Positions 52,911-60,855 of a stretch of 64,000 nucleotides of DNA are shown here, in pieces. The stretch spans positions 126,476 through 190,475 of the forward strand of contig VENA01000016.1 of NCBI GenBank assembly GCA_009711785.1, given 5' to 3'. This DNA comes from Bacillota bacterium. GTDB lineage: Bacteria > Bacillota > Clostridia > Tissierellales > MES13. The notes beneath the pieces were generated by a model. That model did not search any database. It was not told the DNA's origin and saw nothing but the letters and a program-made list of their open reading frames with translations. Positions within the stretch are counted from its first letter, which is position 1. Each line of letters begins with the position of its first letter. Made by a program: the position numbers and the translations under genes.

Positions 52911-53675
52911 TTAGTTGATATCCATTATCATTTTAAATTCCTTAACCTGACTTCTACTAACTGGCATTTTCTCCTTTATATTCTTCATCTGTATCTGATA
53001 AGTGCTATTAAACCATGGTTCAATAGCTTCGATATAATCTAGATTAATTAAAAAACTTCTATGACTTCTAAAAAAGTTATTTTTCTGTAATTTTTTTTCT
53101 AAGTTACTTAAAGGCTCTGAATATACATATCGTTCTTCCTTTGTTATAATAATCGTATTTCTATTTTCTATTGTTGCATATATTATATCCTCAGGGTCTA
53201 TTGGTACTAACGTTTCATTTTTATAAGAACATATTTTATTTACCCCTTGCTCTTTATTAAGTTTTAAATCACCTAATAATTTTTTTAACTTTCCCTCATA
53301 TTCCTTTTCATTTCCTAAAACTTTTTCTACTTTATTAAGTGCCTGGGTTAATCTGTCCTTTAATACAGGTTTTAAAAGATAATCGATAGCATTAACTTCA
53401 AAAGCCTTAATAGCAAAATCATCATAGGCAGTTACAAAAACAATTAGAGGAGTATGTGCACTTATAAGGATTTTTTCTGCTACATCAATTCCATTAATTT
53501 TAGGCATTTGTATATCTAAAAATATAATATCTGGTTTATATTTATTATTCATCTCTATGGCTTCTAGTCCATTTTTTGCCATATCAACTATATCTATATT
53601 ACTAAAATCTTCTAATTGATATTTAAGTTCTTCTCTAGCTGGCATTTCATCATCAACTATTAAGCATTTCAGCAT
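52911..53675 (-). CDS. LytTR-family response regulator
   Basis: Response regulator of 254 residues. The receiver domain (1-120) contains the DDE pocket, phospho-Asp in PDIIFLDIQMPKINGID near residue 54 and the VTAYDD switch. The C-terminal LytTR DNA-binding domain (about 145-250) includes NNFFRSHRSFLINLDYIEAIEPWF. It lies 13 bases after the sensor kinase gene and probably activates cstA through the direct repeats at 52853-52881. Confidence 0.93.
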   Translation of the reverse strand: MLKCLIVDDEMPAREELKYQLEDFSNIDIVDMAKNGLEAIEMNNKYKPDIIFLDIQMPKINGIDVAEKILISAHTPLIVFVTAYDDFAIKAFEVNAIDYLLKPVLKDRLTQALNKVEKVLGNEKEYEGKLKKLLGDLKLNKEQGVNKICSYKNETLVPIDPEDIIYATIENRNTIIITKEERYVYSEPLSNLEKKLQKNNFFRSHRSFLINLDYIEAIEPWFNSTYQIQMKNIKEKMPVSRSQVKEFKMIMDIN

Positions 53676-53688
53676 CTTTAAACTCCTT

Positions 53689-55368
53689 TCACTCTTTAGG
53701 TATTTTCATATAAATTTCAGTACCTTTATCAACTTCACTTTTTATAATAAGTCCATAGTCCTCTCCATACTTATTCTTTAATCTATTATTAACATTTAAA
53801 AGTCCCACAGAATTACTATTTTTATTTTCATTAAAAATATTATTTAAAGTTTCCTTACTCATACCTATTCCATCATCCTTAACAGTAAGCAATGTATTTT
53901 CTGAGGTTTCCTTTGCTGTTATCTCTATATTTCCTCCATCAATTTTTTCCATTATTCCATGTTTAATAGCATTTTCAACTATAGGCTGTAATATTAATGG
54001 GGGAAGGTAACATCTAATATTTTCATCTACATTAAAACTTACATTTAACTGTTCTCCAAATCTAGCCTGTTCTATTTCAACATATGATTTAACATGATCA
54101 ATTTCTTTTAATAAATCAACTTCATCTTCTGTTTGCTGTAGATTTTTCCTAAAATAAGATCCTAAATGTATTAATAGTTCCCTAGCCTTATCTGGTTTAG
54201 TTCTTATAAAAGAAACTATAGTATTTATTGCATTAAATAAAAAATGAGGATTAATTTGTGCTTGTAAGGCTTTTAATTCTGATTTTGCTAAAAGTTTAGC
54301 TTGATATTCTAACTTACTTAATTCAATTTGAGTAGAAAATAATGAAGCAAGGCCTAAAGCAAGTTCTAAATCTATTTGTGTTATTGAATTTTCAGTTGTT
54401 TTATAAAGTTTTAAAGTACCAATAGTCTTTTTACCTTCTTTTAAAGGAACTATTATTGCTGACTTTAATTCACATCCTTTATAATCACATCCAATATCAT
54501 TACTATAATATGCAATTTTATAGTTACCAGTTTTTATTACTTCCTTTGTAAGTCCAGTTTTTATATCATCCCCTATAACGTGATGATCCTCACCTATACC
54601 AATGTGTGCTAATATCTTTTCCTTATCAGTAATAGATACTGCTTTTACATCGGTCATACCATAAATAATTTGTGCTGTTTCATAGGCTGTATTTACATTA
54701 AATCCCTTTCTTAAATATTGTAGTGTTCTATTAGCAATTTTTAGTGCTCTTTGAGCCTGTATAGCTGCAGCCCTTTCTTGGTCTTTAAATATACTTTCTA
54801 TTATTCCAATAAAAATTGATATTCCTAAAGAATTAGCTATAACCATAGGTATAGCTATTATTTCAACTAAATTTAATGCTCTAAAAAAAGGTTTAGCAAC
54901 TATTAAAATAATAATCATTTGCACAACCTCAGCTAAAGCTCCCCAACCTAATGAAAATTGCCATTTATTATCTTTTTCATAAAACTTTTTACTAACATAT
55001 CCTGCAATTATACCTTCAACTATTGTTGATATACCACAGGATAAACCAGTAAATCCACCAACTACTAACCATCTATGAAAACCTGCTATTATTCCTGAAA
55101 AAATACCAACAAAGGGTCCTCCTAATAAACCACCAACAAATACTCCAACTACTCTTGAATTAGCTAAAGCACCTTGTATCCATGTTCCTAAATAAGTTCC
55201 CATTATTCCAAAAAGTCCAAAAAATATAGATAAAAATATTTTATCTTTGTAACTAATATTATCCTTAGCAAGTAAATGTCTAAATAATCTTACCTTAGAT
55301 AACATAAAAGCTAATATTGCAATTATTCCTATTTTATTTACTAAATTTAGTAATATTTCAAAAATCAC
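53689..55368 (-). CDS. LytS-family sensor histidine kinase
   Basis: Sensor kinase of 559 residues. Residues 1-200 are a 5TM-5TMR_LYT membrane sensor (GVFVGGLLGGPFVGIFSGIIAGFHRW). A GAF domain follows (about 225-350), then the His_kinase domain with phospho-His in NPHFLFNAINTIVSFIR and an HATPase_c domain (QPIVENAIKHGI, VKDDGIGM). It is cotranscribed with the LytTR regulator. Architecture equals LytS/BtsS/YpdA; the nearby CstA transporter points to pyruvate sensing, an inference. Confidence 0.93.
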   Translation of the reverse strand: MIFEILLNLVNKIGIIAILAFMLSKVRLFRHLLAKDNISYKDKIFLSIFFGLFGIMGTYLGTWIQGALANSRVVGVFVGGLLGGPFVGIFSGIIAGFHRWLVVGGFTGLSCGISTIVEGIIAGYVSKKFYEKDNKWQFSLGWGALAEVVQMIIILIVAKPFFRALNLVEIIAIPMVIANSLGISIFIGIIESIFKDQERAAAIQAQRALKIANRTLQYLRKGFNVNTAYETAQIIYGMTDVKAVSITDKEKILAHIGIGEDHHVIGDDIKTGLTKEVIKTGNYKIAYYSNDIGCDYKGCELKSAIIVPLKEGKKTIGTLKLYKTTENSITQIDLELALGLASLFSTQIELSKLEYQAKLLAKSELKALQAQINPHFLFNAINTIVSFIRTKPDKARELLIHLGSYFRKNLQQTEDEVDLLKEIDHVKSYVEIEQARFGEQLNVSFNVDENIRCYLPPLILQPIVENAIKHGIMEKIDGGNIEITAKETSENTLLTVKDDGIGMSKETLNNIFNENKNSNSVGLLNVNNRLKNKYGEDYGLIIKSEVDKGTEIYMKIPKE

Positions 55369-55453
55369 CTTTTACACTCCCTTATAAGAGTATTATATAT
55401 ATTATTTTATATTAATAAACACAAACTGTAAAAGTAAAGTATTGGAAAAAACA

Positions 55454-55481
55454 ATCCTTTAACATTTTTGTGTTAAAGGAT
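55454..55481 (-). terminator. recU terminator
   Basis: Minus-strand hairpin ATCCTTTAACA, loop CAAAAA, TGTTAAAGGAT followed by TGTTTTTT. Confidence 0.88.
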
Positions 55482-55489
55482 AAACTTTA

Positions 55490-56041
55490 TTAAAGGTTTT
55501 TAAATTTTTTATTTTTTTTATAATTTAAGTATATATTTAATACTGGTAAGTAATCAAGTACACCATTTGGACTTTTAACTATTAAAAAATCTTTATTTAA
55601 TGCTTTATATGGTATAGATTTTCTTCCACCTTTTAAACTATTATTATAATAATGTAAAAGCACTTCTAAAGGTATCAAGTAATATTCATTATAATATTTA
55701 AAATGGGCTAAAATGAAAGCTAATCCATTTTGTTTGTCCATATCAACCATATAATCAATTTGATGTTTATGTATATTTGCTAAGGGTAAACTTTTTTTTT
55801 CTGTTTCTTTTGCATCGAAATATACTCCTATTCCCTGTATTAATCCATTAAAATCAACAGTACCCTTTTTTTCAAAGAAAGCTTTAGTAATTCTACCTTG
55901 ATTATCTATCTGAGTCACTGTTACTGGAGTAGGAACTTTATCTATACGTCCTAAATTTCTTTTTCTATATTGTTCATTTGTAAAAATTATTAATTCCTCT
56001 AAAACATCTCCTCTATGTCCAAAACTTTTCCAAGTTGTCAT
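55490..56041 (-). CDS. recU: Holliday junction resolvase RecU
   Basis: Junction resolvase of 183 residues. Metal-binding residues lie in GHRGDVLEELIIFTNEQYR, KKGTVDFNGLI, YFDAKETEKKSLPL and NIHKHQIDYM, which are the RecU nuclease motifs. RecU resolves four-way DNA in recombination and chromosome segregation, and is restricted to Firmicutes. It is usually beside a penicillin-binding protein gene; here it stands alone. GGAG lies before the ATG. Confidence 0.9.
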   Translation of the reverse strand: MTTWKSFGHRGDVLEELIIFTNEQYRKRNLGRIDKVPTPVTVTQIDNQGRITKAFFEKKGTVDFNGLIQGIGVYFDAKETEKKSLPLANIHKHQIDYMVDMDKQNGLAFILAHFKYYNEYYLIPLEVLLHYYNNSLKGGRKSIPYKALNKDFLIVKSPNGVLDYLPVLNIYLNYKKNKKFKNL

Positions 56042-56217
56042 ATATTTTCTCCTTTCATAAAAACTTTTCCTATGTTAATAATAAAATATTATAAAAAAAA
56101 ATACAAAAAAAATTCCACCTTAACTAAATAATCCTTTATATGATTAATTTATCTTCTACTATTTTAAACTATTTTGGAGAAAATAATAATATCCCTTAAA
56201 AATAAGGAGGTAATATT

Positions 56218-56412
56218 ATGCAAGTAAGAGAAGGTTTAATTCCTACTGCTTTAGGTACTGCAGTTTCTACAGGTGCATATGCAGCAAAAAAATTTATGCC
56301 AGCAACCGTTGCATGGGGTGTAATAGGATTTGGATTGGCCCATGTTGTTTTAGGTTCAATAGATTTAGTTCAACACAGAGAAGATGGAGAGGAAAATTAT
56401 TCAGTTCACTAA
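56218..56412 (+). CDS. Small conserved hydrophobic protein
   Basis: Protein of 64 residues on the plus strand. Two weak hydrophobic stretches (IPTALGTAVSTGAYAAKKF and ATVAWGVIGFGLAHVVLGSIDLVQH) suggest a membrane-associated product. I recall close relatives in clostridia but no function. AAGGAGG lies seven bases before the ATG, and a strong hairpin follows the stop, so this is a real gene. Confidence 0.75.
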   Translation: MQVREGLIPTALGTAVSTGAYAAKKFMPATVAWGVIGFGLAHVVLGSIDLVQHREDGEENYSVH

Positions 56413-56417
56413 AAATT

Positions 56418-56446
56418 AAGTGGAATGTCAAAATGACATTCCACTT
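56418..56446. terminator. Terminator shared by the small hydrophobic gene and the foldase gene
   Basis: Hairpin AAGTGGAATGTCA, AAA, TGACATTCCACTT between the converging stops; T-rich flanks are modest on both sides. Confidence 0.75.
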
Positions 56447-56461
56447 ATACATAAAGTTAAA

Positions 56462-57208
56462 TTATTTAACTTCTACACTATACTCTTCTTTAAGCTCATT
56501 AGCAGCATTTAAATATAATTTATTCTGCTTCATAGCCATTAATTGTTGAGTTAATTGATCTTTAACTTCATTTAAAGTCTTCTGAGATTCTGCTTGTTTA
56601 TCTTCTACTTTAATTATGTGATATCCAAATTGAGTTTTTACTGGCTCACTAATTTCTCCATTTTCCATTTTGAATGCAGCTTCTTCAAATTCAGGAACCA
56701 TTTTTCCTTTAGAGAATGATCCTAAATCTCCGCCTTTTTCTTTAGAAGGACATTTAGAATATTTTTTTGCAGCTTCTGCAAATTCTAATCCATCATTTAA
56801 TTCTTTCTTTATTTCTTTAGCTTTTTCTTCTTCATCAACTAATATATGACTAGCCTTTACACTTTCTGGGCTTTTGAATTTTTCTTTATTCTCTTCATAG
56901 TAATCAGTAACTTCTTGTTCTGTTACCTTAGCATCACTTAAAAGCTTTCTTATTGCATATTGCTTTAAAAGATTTTCTTTTGTCTTTTCTAATTCTTTTT
57001 TATAATCTTCTTCTTTGTCTAAATCTTTTTTCTTAGCATCTAAGTAAAATAATTCTTGATTAATTAATTCTTGTAAAAGTTTTTTCTTTCCTTCTTCAGA
57101 ATTAAATTGCATCGCTTGTTGTGGTCCTAGACCCTGTAAAAGCGCATTAACATCATTTTGTGTTATTTCTTTACCTTCAACTACGGCTAAAACTTTATTA
57201 TTTTCCAT
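56462..57208 (-). CDS. Cytoplasmic parvulin-type peptidyl-prolyl isomerase
   Basis: Protein of 248 residues of the PrsA/SurA type without signal peptide or lipobox (it begins MENNKVLAVVEGKEITQND). A SurA-like N-terminal chaperone region (1-110) is followed by a parvulin domain at about 117-205: VKASHILVDEEEKAKEI, KYSKCPSKEKGGDLGSFSKGKMVPEFEEAAF and TQFGYHIIKVED. It should aid folding inside the cell. AAAGGAGAG precedes the ATG. Monocistronic. Confidence 0.88.
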   Translation of the reverse strand: MENNKVLAVVEGKEITQNDVNALLQGLGPQQAMQFNSEEGKKKLLQELINQELFYLDAKKKDLDKEEDYKKELEKTKENLLKQYAIRKLLSDAKVTEQEVTDYYEENKEKFKSPESVKASHILVDEEEKAKEIKKELNDGLEFAEAAKKYSKCPSKEKGGDLGSFSKGKMVPEFEEAAFKMENGEISEPVKTQFGYHIIKVEDKQAESQKTLNEVKDQLTQQLMAMKQNKLYLNAANELKEEYSVEVK

Positions 57209-57261
57209 TAAATAAACTCTCCTTTATTATCTATTCATTGCTATGATAACAGAAAAATAGA

Positions 57262-58206
57262 CTATTGTCTAATTTTTGCCTCTTTAACCTTTAATGTCCT
57301 TTCTTTTTTTCCATAATAGTTTGTACCCCAGACTCCTATCAATATTAATATTCCACCTAAAACATGATACCAATAAAAATCCTCACCTAATATAATGACT
57401 CCAGCTAATATAGATATTATAGTTGTTATATTAGCGAAAACTGCCGATTTTGAAGCCTCTATTTTTGATAACATAAAATTAACCATAAAAAAAGCTATTA
57501 CTGAAGATAGTATACCCAAATATAAAATTGATATAACTACTTTTATATTACCTATAGGCATTAAATAAGTATCTAATTCATTATTTAATGCATGTTGTGT
57601 AATTGAAATACCATTAAAAACAATAGCTCCAACCCACATCATTATGAAAGTTATTTCAACTGGTCTAAAATGAAGGGATGATTTCCTTGATAAAACATTA
57701 AAAAATCCAGCCGCTATAATAGCTCCTAATAATATTAACATTCCGGTAATATTTCCAGTTGTTTCACCCTTCATAATATTAATAAATAATACACCGGCCA
57801 CTGAAGTTATAACAAAAACAGTTTGTAATAGTGATGGTTTCTCTTTTAAAAACAAAGCTCCAAAAATTGTAACAATTACAGGAATTAAAGCTATCATCAT
57901 CCCGGCTTCTGAAGAAGAAGTCATTTTTATTCCTACGGTTTCACAAATAAAGTAAGTTATTGGTTGAAAAAGAGATAATAAAAATAATATATGAAGCTTC
58001 TTACCCTTAAAATTTATTTTTATTATCCCAAATATCATTAATATAGTAAGAGTTATTGCAGCAACAGCAAACCTAAATCCTAATAAATGAAACGGATCAT
58101 TATCAATATTCATTAATCCTATTTTTGTAAACAAAAAAGAAAAACCAAAAATAATCGATATTAAAAATCCTGCTATTATGGGGAGATATTCTCTGTATTT
58201 TTCCAT
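57262..58206 (-). CDS. EamA/DMT-family transporter
   Basis: Membrane protein of 314 residues with ten segments in two EamA repeats (IAGFLISIIFGFSFLFTKIGL and GILSSVIAFFMVNFMLSKIEASKSAVFANITTIISILAG). Such proteins export metabolites or amino acids; substrate unknown. The ATG at 58206 has AAGGAAG upstream; seven codons of extra open frame lie before it. Confidence 0.88.
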   Translation of the reverse strand: MEKYREYLPIIAGFLISIIFGFSFLFTKIGLMNIDNDPFHLLGFRFAVAAITLTILMIFGIIKINFKGKKLHILFLLSLFQPITYFICETVGIKMTSSSEAGMMIALIPVIVTIFGALFLKEKPSLLQTVFVITSVAGVLFINIMKGETTGNITGMLILLGAIIAAGFFNVLSRKSSLHFRPVEITFIMMWVGAIVFNGISITQHALNNELDTYLMPIGNIKVVISILYLGILSSVIAFFMVNFMLSKIEASKSAVFANITTIISILAGVIILGEDFYWYHVLGGILILIGVWGTNYYGKKERTLKVKEAKIRQ

Positions 58207-58285
58207 TTTTTTCACTTCCTTCATCATATGTTTAGAGTCCCTAATTAAATTTTAGCTTAAAATAATATTTTTTTCAACAAGAAAA

Positions 58286-58309
58286 TAACCTAAGCATCTG
58301 CTTAGGTTA
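58286..58309 (-). terminator. Terminator of the DUF378 gene
   Basis: Minus-strand hairpin TAACCTAAGC, AGAT, GCTTAGGTTA followed by TTTTC; the DUF378 stop lies in the stem. Confidence 0.8.
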
Positions 58310-58492
58310 AAAAATCAAATACAAAATTGTCCATAAACCTGCCAATCCCACTAATATGTAAATCATTTTTGTGATTAGTGAATCTTTCTTAAATATTGAT
58401 TCAACTAAATTGACCTTAAAAAGTCCAACTAATCCCCAATTTAATGCACCGATAATAATAAGTATAGAAGCTATAGCGTTTATTATTTTCAT
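58307..58492 (-). CDS. DUF378 domain-containing membrane protein
   Basis: Protein of 61 residues with two membrane segments. IASILIIIGALNWGLVGLF is the DUF378 signature (INW-G). It is found in many bacteria and its function is unknown. Monocistronic with a ribosome binding site GGGGG a few bases before the ATG. Confidence 0.9.
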   Translation of the reverse strand: MKIINAIASILIIIGALNWGLVGLFKVNLVESIFKKDSLITKMIYILVGLAGLWTILYLIF

Positions 58493-58568
58493 ATATACTC
58501 CCCCTAATATAGTTGATAGTAAATTATATTAAAGGTTTTAAATAAATATGCAAAATAACTTTAATTGC

Positions 58569-59405
58569 TTATAAATTATAAATTCTTTTAAGTATAGAAG
58601 CTACCCCTGCTTCGTTATTATTTTTTTCTGTAATCATATCAGCAACTTTCTTTACTGGTTGTGAACAATTTTTCATCCCTATACCTAAGCCAGCATTTTG
58701 TATCATATCTACATCATTATTATCATCACCAATAGCTATTATTTCATCTATATTAATACCTTTATCTAAAGCATATTCTTTTAATGAAGTCCATTTAGAA
58801 CCTAAAGGATTCATAATCTCTAAGATTGGTCCTACTGTTGGTGTATTATTCATAATATGGGAATTATATTTATTAGGAAATTTATTCTTTAAATTATTTT
58901 CAAATTTTTTTAAAATTTCATAATCTGACATATAACAAACTGATAATACTTTGGGATTTTTATAGTCTGATATTCTTTCTATCTGCCTAAACCTCTCTAG
59001 ATTATTATGCATATATTTAGAATATTTTTCATTATTAATATCTAACTCTATAATAATATCATATCCTTCATCGTAATGATCTACATGTATAACAGGATAT
59101 AAACTTTTATCTTTTCCTTTTTTAATAAGTTCATAGAAGTCATCCTTATCTAAATATTTACTAACTAAGATACTATCATCATCTATTTTTCTAACTATAT
59201 TTCCATTGTTAGCCATTACAACTAAATCCATATTCAGTTCTTTAACAAAATTTTTAGCTGCCCAATATCTTCTTCCAGTTGCTATAACTATTTCAACAGA
59301 CATATCATTTAATAAATTAAGAATTCTTTTATTTTCTTCTAATAATTTTTTATTATCAGTAAGTAAAGTCCCATCTAAATCTATAGCAATTAATTTATAT
59401 TTCAT
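58569..59405 (-). CDS. Cof-type HAD-IIB phosphatase
   Basis: HAD phosphatase of 278 residues, paralogue of the one at 9124-9945. Motif I is IDLDGTLLTD, motif II VIATGRRYWAAKNF, then LGSKWTSLKEYA and IAIGDDNNDVDMIQNAG. A C2B cap lies between. Substrate unknown. The ATG at 59405 follows GAGGTG; three codons of open frame before it are rejected. It diverges from prxU. Confidence 0.88.
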   Translation of the reverse strand: MKYKLIAIDLDGTLLTDNKKLLEENKRILNLLNDMSVEIVIATGRRYWAAKNFVKELNMDLVVMANNGNIVRKIDDDSILVSKYLDKDDFYELIKKGKDKSLYPVIHVDHYDEGYDIIIELDINNEKYSKYMHNNLERFRQIERISDYKNPKVLSVCYMSDYEILKKFENNLKNKFPNKYNSHIMNNTPTVGPILEIMNPLGSKWTSLKEYALDKGINIDEIIAIGDDNNDVDMIQNAGLGIGMKNCSQPVKKVADMITEKNNNEAGVASILKRIYNL

Positions 59406-59446
59406 TTTCAACACCTCTTTTTTACTATATCAGTTTTTATATTAGA

Positions 59447-59475
59447 TTAACAAGTCCATTATCTATGCATATTAT
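59447..59475 (+). promoter_or_regulatory. prxU promoter
   Basis: TTAACA (59447-59452), 17-base spacer and TATTAT (59470-59475), about 15 bases before the ribosome binding site of the selenoperoxiredoxin gene. Confidence 0.65.
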
Positions 59476-59505
59476 ATATTGAATAAATTTGAAAGGAGTG
59501 TAGAT

Positions 59506-60171
59506 ATGAATAGTTATTATTGGTATTACGTTCCTAGATATCTTAATTATAGACCAAAATCATTTAGATATTCTAATAAAAATATGTTAAACACTAATAA
59601 ATATTATGATTATTTTAACCTAGGAGATAAAGCTCCTGATTTTACATTACAAGGTATAGTAAGTAATCAACCTACAAATGTATCTTTATCAGATTATTTA
59701 GGAAGCTGGGTAGTTTTATTTTTCTATGGTTCAAATTTCACCTTTGTTTGACCTACAGAATTAGCAGCAGTTGCTGAAAAATATAATGAATTTAAAGATT
59801 TAAACACTGAAGTACTAGCGATAAGTACAGATAGTATATACTCTCATAAAATATTTAAAGAGACATCTCCCTCTGCAAAATTAATTAATTATCCTCTATT
59901 ATCAGATAGAACTCAAAAAGTATCAAGAATGTATGGAATTCTCATTGAAAAAGAGGGTTTTGCATATAGAGGAGCTTTCATTATTGATCCTGAGGGTAAA
60001 ATACAAGCTATAATTATTAATCCTCAACCTGTAGGAAGAAATATAGATGAAATATTAAGGATTATAGCAGGACTACAATTTAATAGAAAAACCGGTAGAG
60101 GAGCTCAAGCAGGATGGGTCCCAGGAGATCCAGGTATAAAACTAGGTTGGGAATATGTAGGTAAATATTAA
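59506..60171 (+). CDS. prxU: Selenocysteine-containing peroxiredoxin
   Basis: Peroxiredoxin of 221 residues read through an in-frame TGA at codon 82 (59749-59751). The peroxidatic motif reads GSNFTFV-U-PTE where the family has FTFVCPTE, so TGA stands exactly at the catalytic Cys. Frame, codon use and homology continue unbroken on both sides (LAAVAEKYNEF, LAISTDSIYSH, YPLLSDRTQKVSRMYGI, GAFIIDPEGKIQAI, AGWVPGDPG). No cysteine is encoded anywhere, so the resolving Cys is missing (GAQAGW instead of VCPAGW). The first 39 residues are an unusual Tyr-rich extension. GAAAGGAG lies before the ATG. Plus-strand single gene. Confidence 0.92.
59752..59790 (+). promoter_or_regulatory. Candidate bacterial SECIS element
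   Basis: Immediately after the UGA, TTAGCA-GCAGT-TGCTGA (59761-59777) can form a six-pair stem with a five-base loop, starting nine bases downstream. Size and distance match the bacterial selenocysteine insertion element that SelB reads. Pairing includes one G-U. Confidence 0.55.
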
Positions 60172-60174
60172 AAT

Positions 60175-60194
60175 GGATGGGGATAACCCCATCC
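60175..60194. terminator. Terminator between prxU and the methyltransferase gene
   Basis: Hairpin GGATGGGG, ATAA, CCCCATCC between converging stops, followed by a T-rich stretch on the plus side. Confidence 0.85.
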
Positions 60195-60770
60195 TTATCT
60201 TTTAATTCCAACAACTCCATAGTGAGTATCTGTTAAATCTATATCCTTTATAATTTCTATATTATGTTCTTTAAATATCTTTAAAAGTTTCTTTATATCT
60301 ATTCTTTCTTTATATGGAGGGCCTGATTTTGTTATAGTTTTTTTCCATTCAATAATAGCTAATTTGCCTCCATTTTTTAGCTTTTTAAGATAATTATTTA
60401 AAAATTCTTTCTTATCCTCTACTTCATGTAATACATTAGAAATAAGTATAAAATCAACTAAAGTTTCTTCAATATCTGTATCATATTCAAAGCCTTTAAT
60501 TACTTTAACATTATCTTTTCTTTTTTTATGAAGTCTAATTTCTAGCTCTTTTAACATATCCCTTGATACATCAGTTGCATATACTTTTCCATTATCTCCT
60601 ATAATTTCTGATGCAGCCATAGTAAAATAACCTATTCCACATCCTATATCTAATACATCTTCACCCTTTTTTAGATATAATTTTTTTAACGTTTCTTTTG
60701 GTGGCATTTCTCTTTCCCGTAATATATCATCTAATTTCCCCTTATTATTAGGATTAAATTTATGTGCCAA
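60195..60770 (-). CDS. Class I SAM-dependent methyltransferase
   Basis: Methyltransferase of 191 residues. Motif I is VLDIGCGIGYFTMAASEIIG near residue 54, then YATDVSRDMLKEL and DFILISNVLHEVEDKKEFL as motifs II and III. It looks like the UbiE/MenG-type group but the substrate is unknown. TTG start with GAGGTG upstream. Single gene converging on prxU. Confidence 0.85.
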   Translation of the reverse strand: MAHKFNPNNKGKLDDILREREMPPKETLKKLYLKKGEDVLDIGCGIGYFTMAASEIIGDNGKVYATDVSRDMLKELEIRLHKKRKDNVKVIKGFEYDTDIEETLVDFILISNVLHEVEDKKEFLNNYLKKLKNGGKLAIIEWKKTITKSGPPYKERIDIKKLLKIFKEHNIEIIKDIDLTDTHYGVVGIKR

Positions 60771-60826
60771 AATATCACCTCTAGTATGTATTTATTATTA
60801 ACTTACCCCATAAATACAAATTTAAA

Positions 60827-60850
60827 AGGATACAGTAAAAACTGTATCCT
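60827..60850 (-). terminator. Terminator of the M18 aminopeptidase unit
   Basis: Minus-strand hairpin AGGATACAGT, TTTT, ACTGTATCCT followed by a T-rich run. Confidence 0.85.
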
Positions 60851-60855
60851 AAAGT

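Noticed and set aside
55454..55481. Second LytTR-type site before the sensor kinase gene
   Set aside because: The similar ACATTTTTGTGT sequence is the loop region of a clear recU terminator.
59479..60171. Peroxiredoxin broken by a nonsense mutation or two separate genes
   Set aside because: The stop is TGA at the exact catalytic Cys position, the frame is otherwise intact and a SECIS-like stem follows, so selenocysteine explains it better than a pseudogene.
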